5,218 bases of DNA from contig DUNY01000459.1 of NCBI GenBank assembly GCA_012839145.1, forward strand, positions 1 through 5,218, given 5' to 3'. Positions within the stretch are counted from its first letter, which is position 1, and every line of letters begins with the position of its first letter. Under the pieces are notes generated by a model, which was given only the letters and a program-made list of their open reading frames with translations, was not told where the DNA came from and searched no databases. Made by a program: the position numbers and the translations under genes. Below, piece after piece: positions 1 to 4,660 of this stretch. Origin of the DNA: Thermoanaerobacterales bacterium (GTDB lineage: Bacteria > Bacillota > Thermosediminibacteria > Thermosediminibacterales > Tepidanaerobacteraceae).

Positions 1-25
1 AAACTTTTTACTCAACATAACCGTC
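1..25 (+). promoter_or_regulatory. Candidate ECF-sigma promoter for the sigma/anti-sigma operon
   Basis: AAAC at 1-4, 17 bases, then CGTC at 22-25 fits the -35 (TGAAAC-like) and -10 (CGTC) elements known for Bacillus ECF sigma factors of the SigM/SigV/SigW type. The window starts inside the -35, so the leading TG cannot be seen. ECF sigma operons are commonly autoregulated, so recognition by the sigma factor encoded just downstream is the natural inference. The 5' leader would then be about 50 nt. Confidence is moderate because only half of the -35 is visible. Confidence 0.45.
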
Positions 26-45
26 TATATAGTGTAGACAACATA

Positions 46-57
46 AGATACGTATCT
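46..57. repeat. Perfect 12-bp palindrome in the operon leader
   Basis: AGATACGTATCT equals its own reverse complement. It lies 29 bases before the sigma factor start, downstream of the proposed ECF promoter. It could be a regulator site or a small dyad in the leader. Just upstream, GTCTA (23-27) and TAGAC (35-39) form a 5-bp inverted repeat, and CAACATAA occurs twice (13-20 and 39-46). No known regulator is recognised. Confidence 0.4.
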
Positions 58-85
58 AAAAATCGGAGAGGAGAAATTCGCGCGA

Positions 86-592
86 ATGGGTAGAAATATC
101 TTGGAAGAGCAAATAGCAAATCATGTAGTTAAGTTCAAAGATAAGTATTACAGGCTGGCTTATAGTTATGTCAAAAATGCTGATGATGCCTTGGACATTA
201 TCCAAGAGTCGATATACAAAGCTTTTTCATCATTAGATTCGTTAAAGAATCCAAGTTATATGAAGACTTGGTTCTACAGAATCGTAGTAAACACTTCCTT
301 GGATTTTTTGCGAAAGAGGAAGAAGGAGATTATAGTTGGGGAAGAATTCTTATTTAACTGTAATGATGGCGAATATGACAGCTACGAAGATTTTGACCTA
401 AAGGCGGCATTGGATAATTTGCCCGAAAAATATCGCAGTATAATCATCCTACGATATTTTGAAGACTTAAAGCTGCAAGAGATTGCCGAAATCTTAAATC
501 AAAATGTAAACACTGTAAAAACTCGCTTGTATACAGGTCTTAAAAAACTGCGCACCCAGATGAATGATGAAAATCAGGAGGTTTCAATATGA
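86..592 (+). CDS. sigV: ECF sigma-70 family RNA polymerase sigma factor (SigV/ECF30-like)
   Basis: This 168-residue protein directs RNA polymerase core to a small stress regulon. Region 2 spans about residues 16-80, with the DDALDIIQE signature at 33-41 and the conserved promoter-melting/-10 segment KTWFYRIVVNTSLDFLRKRK at 60-79. After an acidic linker (about 81-105), region 4 spans about 107-157, with LPEKYR at 112-117 and a helix-turn-helix at about 128-154 that binds the -35 element. There is no region 1 or 3, and the length matches the ECF class (B. subtilis SigV is about this size). The ATG at 86 is preceded by GGAGAGGAG (65-73). The stop overlaps the start of the anti-sigma gene (ATGA, 589-592), implying translational coupling. 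Family membership is certain. The SigV assignment rests mainly on the RsiV-like partner. Confidence 0.93.
   Translation: MGRNILEEQIANHVVKFKDKYYRLAYSYVKNADDALDIIQESIYKAFSSLDSLKNPSYMKTWFYRIVVNTSLDFLRKRKKEIIVGEEFLFNCNDGEYDSYEDFDLKAALDNLPEKYRSIIILRYFEDLKLQEIAEILNQNVNTVKTRLYTGLKKLRTQMNDENQEVSI
576..592 (+). promoter_or_regulatory. Ribosome binding site and ATGA stop/start overlap coupling sigma and anti-sigma genes
   Basis: AGGAGG at 576-581 lies 7 bases before the ATG at 589, inside the sigma factor coding region. The sigma stop TGA (590-592) shares bases with that ATG. Such an overlap usually keeps an ECF factor and its anti-sigma partner at a fixed ratio. Confidence 0.85.
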
Positions 593-1491
593 TAAACAAT
601 AATTTTAAGCAATTAAAAAAAGAATATATGGATATACCTATCCCAGAAGAGCTTGACTTTGTAGTTAGAAAGGCAATAAAGGAAAGTCGCTCCAATGGTG
701 TAAAGAGGAAAGGAAGATTTAGTAAAGCTGTTACGGTGGCAGCCTCTATAGCTGCTACGGTGGCTGTATTGACAGTGGGCATTAATACAAGTCCCGCGTT
801 TGCTAAAACCCTTTCAAAAGTTCCCCTTGTAGGCAGTATTGTGAAGGTACTGACTTTTAGGGAATACACCGTAGATGAGAATACATTTAATGCAAACATA
901 AAAGTGCCTGAAATCAGTGGTTTGAAAGATAAGAAATTACAAAACAGCTTAAACGAAAAGTATCTTGAAGAAAATGAAAAGTTATATAAAGAGTTTTTAG
1001 CTGATATGGGAGATATGAAAGAAAAGGGTGGAGGTCATCTAGGTGTAGACAGCGGATATGTTATAAAAACAGACACTGACAGGATACTTTCTGTAGGCCG
1101 TTATGTTGTAAATACCATAGCTTCATCATCAACAACCTTTAAATATGACACAATAGATAAGAAAAACGAAGTTTTGATAACTCTACCCAGTTTATTTAAA
1201 GATGACAGTTATGTAGATATCATAAGTGAGAATATTAAGGAGCAAATGATAAAGCGACATGAAGCTGATGATATGATGTTCTATTGGGTTGAAGGTGTTG
1301 AAGAGGAAGGTCTTGTTGATTTATTTGAGAAGATATCAAAGGAACAAAGTTTTTATATCAACAGCGAAGGCAAACTGGTTATCTCCTTTGATAAATATGA
1401 GGTTGCTCCCGGATATATGGGAATTCAGGAATTTGTTATTCCAACAGAGGTAATATCCGAGATTTTGGTAAGTGATGAGTATATCAAATAA
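589..1491 (+). CDS. rsiV: Membrane-anchored anti-sigma factor, RsiV-like (DUF3298 C-terminal domain)
   Basis: The protein has 300 residues. The cytoplasmic N-terminus (1-45), with PIPEELDFVVRKAIKES at 17-33, matches the sigma-binding segment of RsiV-type anti-sigma factors. A single hydrophobic segment follows at about 46-65, then SPAFA (68-72), an AxA signal-peptidase site that would cut before KTLSKVPLVGSIVKVLTFRE (73-92). The extracytoplasmic part (about 93-300) ends in a DUF3298-like domain with LPSLFKDDSY and the conserved FYINSEGKLVISFDKYEVAPG and GIQEFVIP segments. In B. subtilis, RsiV binds lysozyme with this domain, which exposes it to signal peptidase and then to the site-2 protease RasP, releasing SigV. 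The sequence supports the same architecture. The actual inducer here is inference. It is co-transcribed with the upstream sigma gene. Confidence 0.9.
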   Translation: MINNNFKQLKKEYMDIPIPEELDFVVRKAIKESRSNGVKRKGRFSKAVTVAASIAATVAVLTVGINTSPAFAKTLSKVPLVGSIVKVLTFREYTVDENTFNANIKVPEISGLKDKKLQNSLNEKYLEENEKLYKEFLADMGDMKEKGGGHLGVDSGYVIKTDTDRILSVGRYVVNTIASSSTTFKYDTIDKKNEVLITLPSLFKDDSYVDIISENIKEQMIKRHEADDMMFYWVEGVEEEGLVDLFEKISKEQSFYINSEGKLVISFDKYEVAPGYMGIQEFVIPTEVISEILVSDEYIK

Positions 1492-1530
1492 CCGGTATTT
1501 TATAAAAACCCGTTGAATTTATAACAAGGT

Positions 1531-1568
1531 GGCTGTAACAAAGCGATAAAGTAGTTATCAGTTACGCC
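1531..1568 (+). ncRNA. Structured hairpin in the 3' untranslated region (unrecognised)
   Basis: GGCtGTAAC (1531-1539, one bulged T) pairs with GTTACGCC (1561-1568). Nested inside, GATAA (1545-1549) pairs with TTATC (1555-1559) around the loop AGTAG. The two stems are joined by an asymmetric internal loop. It lies between the anti-sigma stop and the terminator, so it would be part of the operon's 3' end or of a small terminator-linked RNA. No T-run follows it, so it is not itself a terminator. No known RNA family is recognised. Confidence 0.35.
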
Positions 1569-1572
1569 GTTT

Positions 1573-1622
1573 AAAAACAAGAGCTTTTTACTTATGTAAA
1601 AGTTTAAGGCTCTTGTTTTTTT
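1573..1622 (+). terminator. Strong intrinsic terminator of the sigma/anti-sigma operon
   Basis: AAAAACAAGAGC (1573-1584) is fully complementary to GCTCTTGTTTTT (1609-1620), and the T-run continues to 1622. The long loop contains a second small stem, TTTTA (1586-1590) with TAAAA (1597-1601). Because the A-run pairs with the T-run, it may also act on minus-strand transcripts. Confidence 0.88.
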
Positions 1623-1707
1623 ACTCAGTTGAATTGTGACACATTCTTATATATTTATCTGCAGGTCAGGCTTATTTGCTTATGGGGATCGGCACCTCAT
1701 CGGGTTT
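1623..1707. other. Non-coding spacer with no assignable feature
   Basis: Nothing between the terminator and the downstream dyad could be assigned. One plus-strand frame is open from about 1639 to a stop at 1724-1726 and ends in GQAYLLMGIGTSSGLVYTSL. It has no start with a ribosome binding site and no family was recognised, so it is not called as a gene. The stretch 1684-1706 is noticeably more GC-rich than its surroundings. Confidence 0.4.
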
Positions 1708-1739
1708 GGTATATACTTCCTTATAAAAGTATATTTACC
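1708..1739. repeat. Inverted repeat overlapping the -35 region of the AIM24-family gene promoter
   Basis: GGT-ATATACTT (1708-1718) is complementary to AAGTATAT (1727-1734) and, after two unpaired T, ACC (1737-1739). The arms are separated by 8 bases. The right arm covers the proposed -35 (1734-1739), a typical operator position. The regulator is unknown. Confidence 0.4.
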
Positions 1740-1762
1740 TGATTTTTCTAGTATGATATTAT
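1734..1762 (+). promoter_or_regulatory. Sigma-A-type promoter with extended -10
   Basis: TTTACC (1734-1739), a 17-base spacer, then TATTAT (1757-1762) preceded by TGA (1754-1756), which forms an extended -10. Transcription would start near 1769 and give a leader of about 26 nt before the GTG at 1795. Confidence 0.55.
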
Positions 1763-1794
1763 TGATGTAATTAAGATAGACGAGGAGTGATTTT

Positions 1795-2478
1795 GTGAAA
1801 TACGAGCTTCGAGGAGATACATTGCCAGTAGTAATCCTAACTCTGGAAGAAGGTGAAAGCGTCTTTACCGAATCCGGCGGCATGTCATGGATGAGCGACG
1901 GTTTTGATATGAAAACCAATATGGAAGGCGGCCTTTTCGGAGGGATTGCCAGAAAGCTGGCAGGAGAGAGTCTTTTTATGACTACATACACCTTGAATAA
2001 AACTTCGGGTATGATAGCTTTTTCATCATCCTTTCCCGGAAAAATAGTTCCAATTCATCTTGACGCCGGGGAATCCCTCATATGCCAAAAAAATGCTTTT
2101 CTTTGTGCCGAGCGCAGTGTAAAACTGGAAATTCACTTAAAGAAGAAATTGGGTGCCGGGCTCTTCGGAGGCGAGGGATTTATACTGCAAAAGGTGACGG
2201 GGCCGGGATGGGTTTTCCTTGAAATAGACGGTGAAGCAGTGGAATACCAATTAAATCCCGGTGAAAAAATGAAAGTTGATACAGGGCATGTAGCAATGTT
2301 TGAACCCAGTGTAAATTTTGACATTGAAATGGTTAAAGGCTTCACGAACATAGTCTTTGGAGGAGAAGGTTTGTTTTTAACAACACTAAAAGGCCCCGGG
2401 AAGGTATGGCTACAATCAATGCCTATCGGCAATTTAGCATCAAGGATTATACCTTTTATACCCAGTTCCAATAAATAA
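1795..2478 (+). CDS. AIM24 / TIGR00266 family protein (DUF124)
   Basis: The protein has 227 residues, the usual length for this family of single-domain beta-sandwich proteins. Family hallmarks are visible: GESVFTESGGMSWMSDG near residues 20-36, the glycine-rich GGLFGGIARKLAGESLFMTTY at about 45-65, the internal GAGLFGGEGFILQKVTGPGW near residues 121-140, and the C-terminal FGGEGLFLTTLKGPGKVWLQ. The glycine-rich repeats reflect the family's internally duplicated fold. There is no signal peptide or membrane segment. The biochemical role is not established: the yeast relative Aim24 acts in mitochondrial inner-membrane organisation, and bacterial members are unassigned. The start is GTG with AGGAG (1783-1787) 7 bases upstream. 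The dehydrogenase gene follows after a short gap with no terminator, so the two are probably co-transcribed. Confidence 0.93.
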   Translation: MKYELRGDTLPVVILTLEEGESVFTESGGMSWMSDGFDMKTNMEGGLFGGIARKLAGESLFMTTYTLNKTSGMIAFSSSFPGKIVPIHLDAGESLICQKNAFLCAERSVKLEIHLKKKLGAGLFGGEGFILQKVTGPGWVFLEIDGEAVEYQLNPGEKMKVDTGHVAMFEPSVNFDIEMVKGFTNIVFGGEGLFLTTLKGPGKVWLQSMPIGNLASRIIPFIPSSNK

Positions 2479-2494
2479 CGTCAACAATTCAATC

Positions 2495-2511
2495 AGGTGG
2501 TGTAGAAAATA
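2495..2511 (+). promoter_or_regulatory. Ribosome binding site pointing to an ATA codon ahead of the dehydrogenase
   Basis: AGGTGG (2495-2500) is followed, 8 bases on, by ATA (2509-2511), in frame with the dehydrogenase and just after an in-frame TAG (2503-2505). It is the only Shine-Dalgarno-like sequence upstream of the gene. The GTG at 2533 has no such sequence at the right distance (CAATATAACC precedes it). Initiation at AUA would add eight residues (SNNITKV after the initiator). It could also be a former ATG that mutated. Confidence 0.45.
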
Positions 2512-2532
2512 AGTAACAATATAACCAAAGTA

Positions 2533-3594
2533 GTGATTACAAAAGAAAAACTTGAAGCTTATTGTATTAAGTTACTTGTGAGTCGTGGGATTAACAGGGG
2601 CGATGCTAAAATTACTGCAGATGCAATTCTCTATGCTGATTTAAGGGGAATTGACTCCCATGGAGTCATGAGGTTCGTTACATACCTGCAGAGACTGGAT
2701 CAAGGTTTGATATCAAGAGAAAACAATATAACAACCGTAACTGAATCTGATACTTTTGCCGTCATAGACGGGGGAAATTATATCGGCCCGGTAGCTGCAA
2801 AAGTTGCTATGGATAAAGCCATTGAAAAAGCGAAGAAAAATGTAGTTGGAATAGCATTAGTGAGAAACAATCATCACTATGGGGCGTGTTCCTATTATTC
2901 AAGCATGGCCTTAAAACACGATATGATAGGCTTTACTGCATCTAACACGGCACCTCTAATGGCTCCCACCGGCGGTAAAAAGAGACTGATCGGGAACAAT
3001 CCCTTTTCCTTTGCAGCACCGGCAGGTAAATATAATCCGTTTATATTGGATATGGCGTGTTCAGTAGTCGCCGCGGGGAAAATTTTACTTGCTGAAAAAA
3101 ACGGTAAGACAATACCTATAGGATGGGCATTGGATAAGGAAGGAAAACCTACGGAAAGTCCCTATGAGGGCTTTGAAGGCGGTGGTATGTTATTGCCCAT
3201 CGGTGAACACAAGGGCTACGGAATGGCCGTTATGCTTGACATACTTTCAGGGGTTTTAACCGGTTCAGCTTTTGGAACCGAAGTTAAAGCCATAAAGGAT
3301 TTTAGTGGTAAGGGGTCCCTTGGAACGGGACATTTCATGGCAGCTCTTAATATTGAACCTATTTTGGGTGTTCAGTTTTTTAAGAATAGAATGGATCAAC
3401 TTATCGAAGAGATAAAATCATGTCCTACAGCTGAAGATGTGGATGAGATAATGATTCCCGGAGAAATAAGTCAGAGAGTTTATGAGGAAAGAATAAAGCA
3501 AGGAATACCTATAAACCGGAGCATTGTGAATGACTTGAATGAATTGGGCAAAATAGTCGGTATTGACGATCTATTATATATAGCAGAGAAATAA
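2533..3594 (+). CDS. Ldh-family NAD(P)-dependent 2-hydroxyacid dehydrogenase (malate/L-lactate/ureidoglycolate dehydrogenase type)
   Basis: This 353-residue cytoplasmic oxidoreductase belongs to the family holding Mdh/ComC, YlbC, AllD and YiaK, which interconvert 2-hydroxyacids and 2-oxoacids with NAD(P). Visible motifs are LRGIDSHGVMR (37-47, candidate catalytic H43 and R47), VRNNHHYG (110-117, second conserved His at 115), SNTAPLMAPTGG plus GNNP (137-157, cofactor binding, GNNP where GTNP is usual), DMACSVVAAGKI (173-184), GWALDKEG (197-204), and HKGYGM (226-231). The C-terminal VDEIMIPGE segment is intact and the length is normal. Substrate cannot be read from sequence: malate, lactate, ureidoglycolate or a related acid. 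The GTG at 2533 is the only canonical start that fits, but it lacks a ribosome binding site, and an AGGTGG site upstream points to ATA at 2509. Likely in an operon with the AIM24-family gene. Confidence 0.9.
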   Translation: MITKEKLEAYCIKLLVSRGINRGDAKITADAILYADLRGIDSHGVMRFVTYLQRLDQGLISRENNITTVTESDTFAVIDGGNYIGPVAAKVAMDKAIEKAKKNVVGIALVRNNHHYGACSYYSSMALKHDMIGFTASNTAPLMAPTGGKKRLIGNNPFSFAAPAGKYNPFILDMACSVVAAGKILLAEKNGKTIPIGWALDKEGKPTESPYEGFEGGGMLLPIGEHKGYGMAVMLDILSGVLTGSAFGTEVKAIKDFSGKGSLGTGHFMAALNIEPILGVQFFKNRMDQLIEEIKSCPTAEDVDEIMIPGEISQRVYEERIKQGIPINRSIVNDLNELGKIVGIDDLLYIAEK

Positions 3595-3616
3595 AAAGCC
3601 CATCCAATTGATGAGC
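3589..3616 (-). terminator. Intrinsic terminator of the XRE gene, overlapping the dehydrogenase stop
   Basis: Read on the minus strand, GCTCATC, loop AATTG, then GATGGGC (one T-G wobble) is followed by TTTTTATTT. On the plus strand the stem has a C/A mismatch and no T-run, so it works only leftward. Its T-tract lies on the TAA stop (3592-3594) of the convergent dehydrogenase gene. Confidence 0.65.
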
Positions 3617-3684
3617 ATGATTGCACTAACGGCAACCTTAGGCAAAACAGCACAACAGAACCGTCACTTCGTGTATTATATTGG

Positions 3685-3912
3685 TCAGTCTTTCGGATAC
3701 GGCTTTTTTCTGTTTGTTCTATTCAATAGATAATCGGTGCTTATATTATGTAAATCCGCAAGTTTAATTAATATCTCGGTAGGTATATCCACTTCACCAC
3801 GTTCATAATTACTGTAAATCCTTTGGCTACAGTTGAGATACGTTGCAATTTCTGTCTGCGTCATACCTTCATCTTCCCGCAAATTTCTTATTCTTTCATA
3901 CATAATCATCAT
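3685..3912 (-). CDS. Small XRE-family (Cro/CI-like) helix-turn-helix repressor
   Basis: This 75-residue protein is almost entirely one HTH_3 domain: MYERIRNLREDEGMTQTEIA at 4-23, the recognition helix around SQRIYSNYERGE (29-40), IPTEILIKLADLHNISTDYLLNR (43-65), then a short basic tail. There is no second domain, so it is probably a dimeric DNA-binding repressor of the SinR/phage-Cro kind. The start is uncertain among ATGs at 3912, 3909 and 3901-3903. The last gives the family-typical MYERIRNLRE, but none has a good ribosome binding site. A TATATT -10-like box at 3923-3928 would leave almost no leader, though it has no clear -35. It is divergent from the DUF6809-like gene, and two matching operators lie between them, so autoregulation plus repression of the neighbour is likely. 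Confidence 0.85.
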   Translation of the reverse strand: MMIMYERIRNLREDEGMTQTEIATYLNCSQRIYSNYERGEVDIPTEILIKLADLHNISTDYLLNRTNRKKPYPKD

Positions 3913-3932
3913 CTTAATATCAAATATAGTTT

Positions 3933-3949
3933 TAGCGAAATAATCGCTA
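3933..3949. promoter_or_regulatory. Operator O1, TAGCGA-N5-TCGCTA
   Basis: A perfect 6-bp inverted repeat with a 5-base AT-only spacer, between the divergent XRE and DUF6809-like genes. Its right end shares one base with the -35 of the rightward promoter. The form fits a dimeric XRE repressor. Binding by the adjacent XRE protein is inferred from position. Confidence 0.7.
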
Positions 3950-3977
3950 TGACATTTGGCGCAAATATCGCTAAAAT
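3949..3977 (+). promoter_or_regulatory. Promoter of the DUF6809-like gene
   Basis: ATGACA (3949-3954, 5 of 6 matches to TTGACA), a 17-base spacer, then TAAAAT (3972-3977, 5 of 6 matches to TATAAT). The start point would be near 3984, giving a leader of about 34 nt. Operator O2 fills the spacer and O1 abuts the -35, so repressor binding would block RNA polymerase. Confidence 0.7.
3957..3973. promoter_or_regulatory. Operator O2, TGGCGC-N5-TCGCTA
   Basis: A second copy of the 17-bp site, matching O1 at 13 of 17 positions, with the right half-site TCGCTA identical. Its centre is 24 bp from that of O1, slightly over two helical turns. The left half-site differs (TGGCGC for TAGCGA), so it is probably the weaker site. 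The outermost half-sites of O1 and O2 also form a 9-bp perfect inverted repeat (3930-3938 with 3968-3976). Confidence 0.62.
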
Positions 3978-4017
3978 TATATTAAAAGGCATTATGTTAA
4001 AGAAAGAAGGCGGGAAG

Positions 4018-4314
4018 ATGAAAACCATTTTGAAAGAACTGTATGATGGCAACATATACCCGGCTGAATTAATTGCTTTAAAAAACGTTCCCAAATACGA
4101 TTCAGTAGGGGAAAGAATGTCCGATATGCTGAAAATGTGGGAAAAGAAACTTTCGGAAGATGATTTCAATCAACTTGAGGCCTTACTGGATGTGGTATAT
4201 GAATCATGTTCATTGGAATCCGCTGAATCGTTTGTATACGGATTTAGGTTGGGTGCATTAATAATGATTGAAGTAATGACCGTAAAGGAGGGACTTGTGC
4301 TCAGTTCAGATTAA
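4018..4314 (+). CDS. DUF6809-like small protein of unknown function
   Basis: This 98-residue protein is predicted mostly helical, with no signal peptide or clear membrane segment. It begins MKTILKELYDGNIYPAE, a form typical of the DUF6809 group (MK-x-I-L-E-E-L-Y-x-G-N-I), and carries the group's other landmark near its end, ESFVYGFRLGALIMIEVM (about residues 70-87). The middle is charged and rich in Lys, Glu and Asp. The family is assigned from memory of its pattern. No function is known, and small proteins of this type are often found beside XRE regulators in Clostridia. ATG at 4018 is chosen because AAGAAGG (4004-4010) lies 7 bases upstream. An in-frame ATG at 3994 has AAAAGG only 4 bases away. 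Transcription probably starts near 3984 under control of the divergent XRE repressor. Confidence 0.75.
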   Translation: MKTILKELYDGNIYPAELIALKNVPKYDSVGERMSDMLKMWEKKLSEDDFNQLEALLDVVYESCSLESAESFVYGFRLGALIMIEVMTVKEGLVLSSD

Positions 4315-4364
4315 ATTTTACCATCCTCAAGTTGTTTTTATAATATATTATATTTTCTTTATCT

Positions 4365-4573
4365 AAGGACGGTCACATAAAACTAAAGGACATCCAAGGG
4401 GAAGGGTTAAATACAAAAGCCTGGAGTGAAATAAAAGCGTATCTGGAAGTATTGAGAAAGAGCAATGGGGCACAATTTGAAGTTAGATCATCGGCTCTAA
4501 GTGAAGACTAGTCTAGGCTCCTTTTGCGGGAGAATTTGGAACAGTTCTCAACGTGGTATATTTCTTGGAATAA
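4365..4573 (+). pseudogene. Remnant of a PEP-synthase / PPDK N-terminal (ATP-binding) domain gene
   Basis: One frame reads from KDGHIKLKDIQ (from 4365) to EVRSSALSED (ending 4508), then hits TAG (4509-4511). After a shift of reading frame it resumes at 4517 as APFAGEFGTVLNV and stops at TAA (4571-4573). In intact PEP synthases, rifampicin phosphotransferases and relatives these two pieces are continuous (VRSSA..ED......SFAGxxETxLNV), forming the conserved ATP-grasp segment. The join has 8 bases where about 9 would be needed, consistent with a 1-base deletion. The usual N-terminal VGGKGxxLGEL segment and everything downstream of the domain are missing, and no start or ribosome binding site is seen. 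It is therefore a decayed gene fragment, not an active enzyme. Family recognition rests on the RSSALSED and FAGEF..VLNV motifs. Confidence 0.7.
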
Positions 4574-4626
4574 AGCCTATTGAATAGAAAGTTTTGAATT
4601 ATATGATAGATTTTGTATAAAATATA

Positions 4627-4642
4627 TTGACCACACTGGTCA
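4627..4642. promoter_or_regulatory. TetR operator, left copy (TGACCA-N3-TGGTCA)
   Basis: TTGACCACACTGGTCA contains the 15-bp palindrome TGACCA-CAC-TGGTCA (4628-4642). The same 16 bases recur in inverted orientation at 4661-4676. It contains the -35 hexamer TTGACC (4627-4632). The length and symmetry fit a TetR-family dimer, and the adjacent TetR gene is the obvious candidate binder. Confidence 0.75.
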
Positions 4643-4655
4643 TACAGTGTATAAT
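4627..4655 (+). promoter_or_regulatory. Sigma-A promoter of the TetR gene
   Basis: TTGACC (4627-4632), 17 bases, then a perfect TATAAT (4650-4655). Transcription would begin near 4662, inside the right-hand operator. Both operators therefore overlap promoter-critical DNA, the standard arrangement for autorepression. Confidence 0.82.
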
Positions 4656-4660
4656 CGAAG

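Noticed and set aside
540..899. Minus-strand open frame of 119 codons
   Set aside because: It lies antisense to the sigma/anti-sigma genes, has no ribosome binding site and no family resemblance; it is a shadow of the real coding frames.
1684..1706. Short GC-richer stretch with GGCACCTC resembling part of 23S rRNA
   Set aside because: The likeness is limited to a few bases and the flanks do not match rRNA; chance is the better explanation.
1680..1991. Minus-strand open frame of 103 codons
   Set aside because: It runs antisense over the start of the AIM24-family gene and its promoter, and the protein has no recognisable domain.
2133..2471. Minus-strand open frame of 112 codons
   Set aside because: It is contained wholly within the AIM24-family gene; its proline- and serine-rich product mirrors the glycine-rich sense frame.
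3593..3709. AAAAAGCC (3593-3600) complementary to GGCTTTTT (3702-3709), as a long terminator or element ends
   Set aside because: The arms are about 100 bases apart, short, and AT-rich; the right arm is XRE coding sequence and there is no target duplication or other sign of an element.
3823..4017. N-terminal extension of the DUF6809-like gene to an ATG at 3823
   Set aside because: It would run through the antisense of the XRE gene, both operators and the promoter, and lacks a ribosome binding site. The start at 4018 has one and gives the family-like N-terminus.
3909..4169. Minus-strand open frame of 86 codons
   Set aside because: It is antisense to the DUF6809-like gene and crosses the operator region; no ribosome binding site or domain.
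4340..4351. AT-only palindrome ATAATATATTAT after the DUF6809-like gene
   Set aside because: It is a low-complexity sequence with no GC stem; not convincing as a terminator or operator.
4286..4366. Possible 23-codon hydrophobic peptide from TTG 4295 after AAAGGAGGG
   Set aside because: The purine run is explained by the Lys-Glu-Gly codons of the DUF6809-like gene, the spacing to TTG is too short, and the hydrophobic tail comes from AT-rich non-coding DNA.
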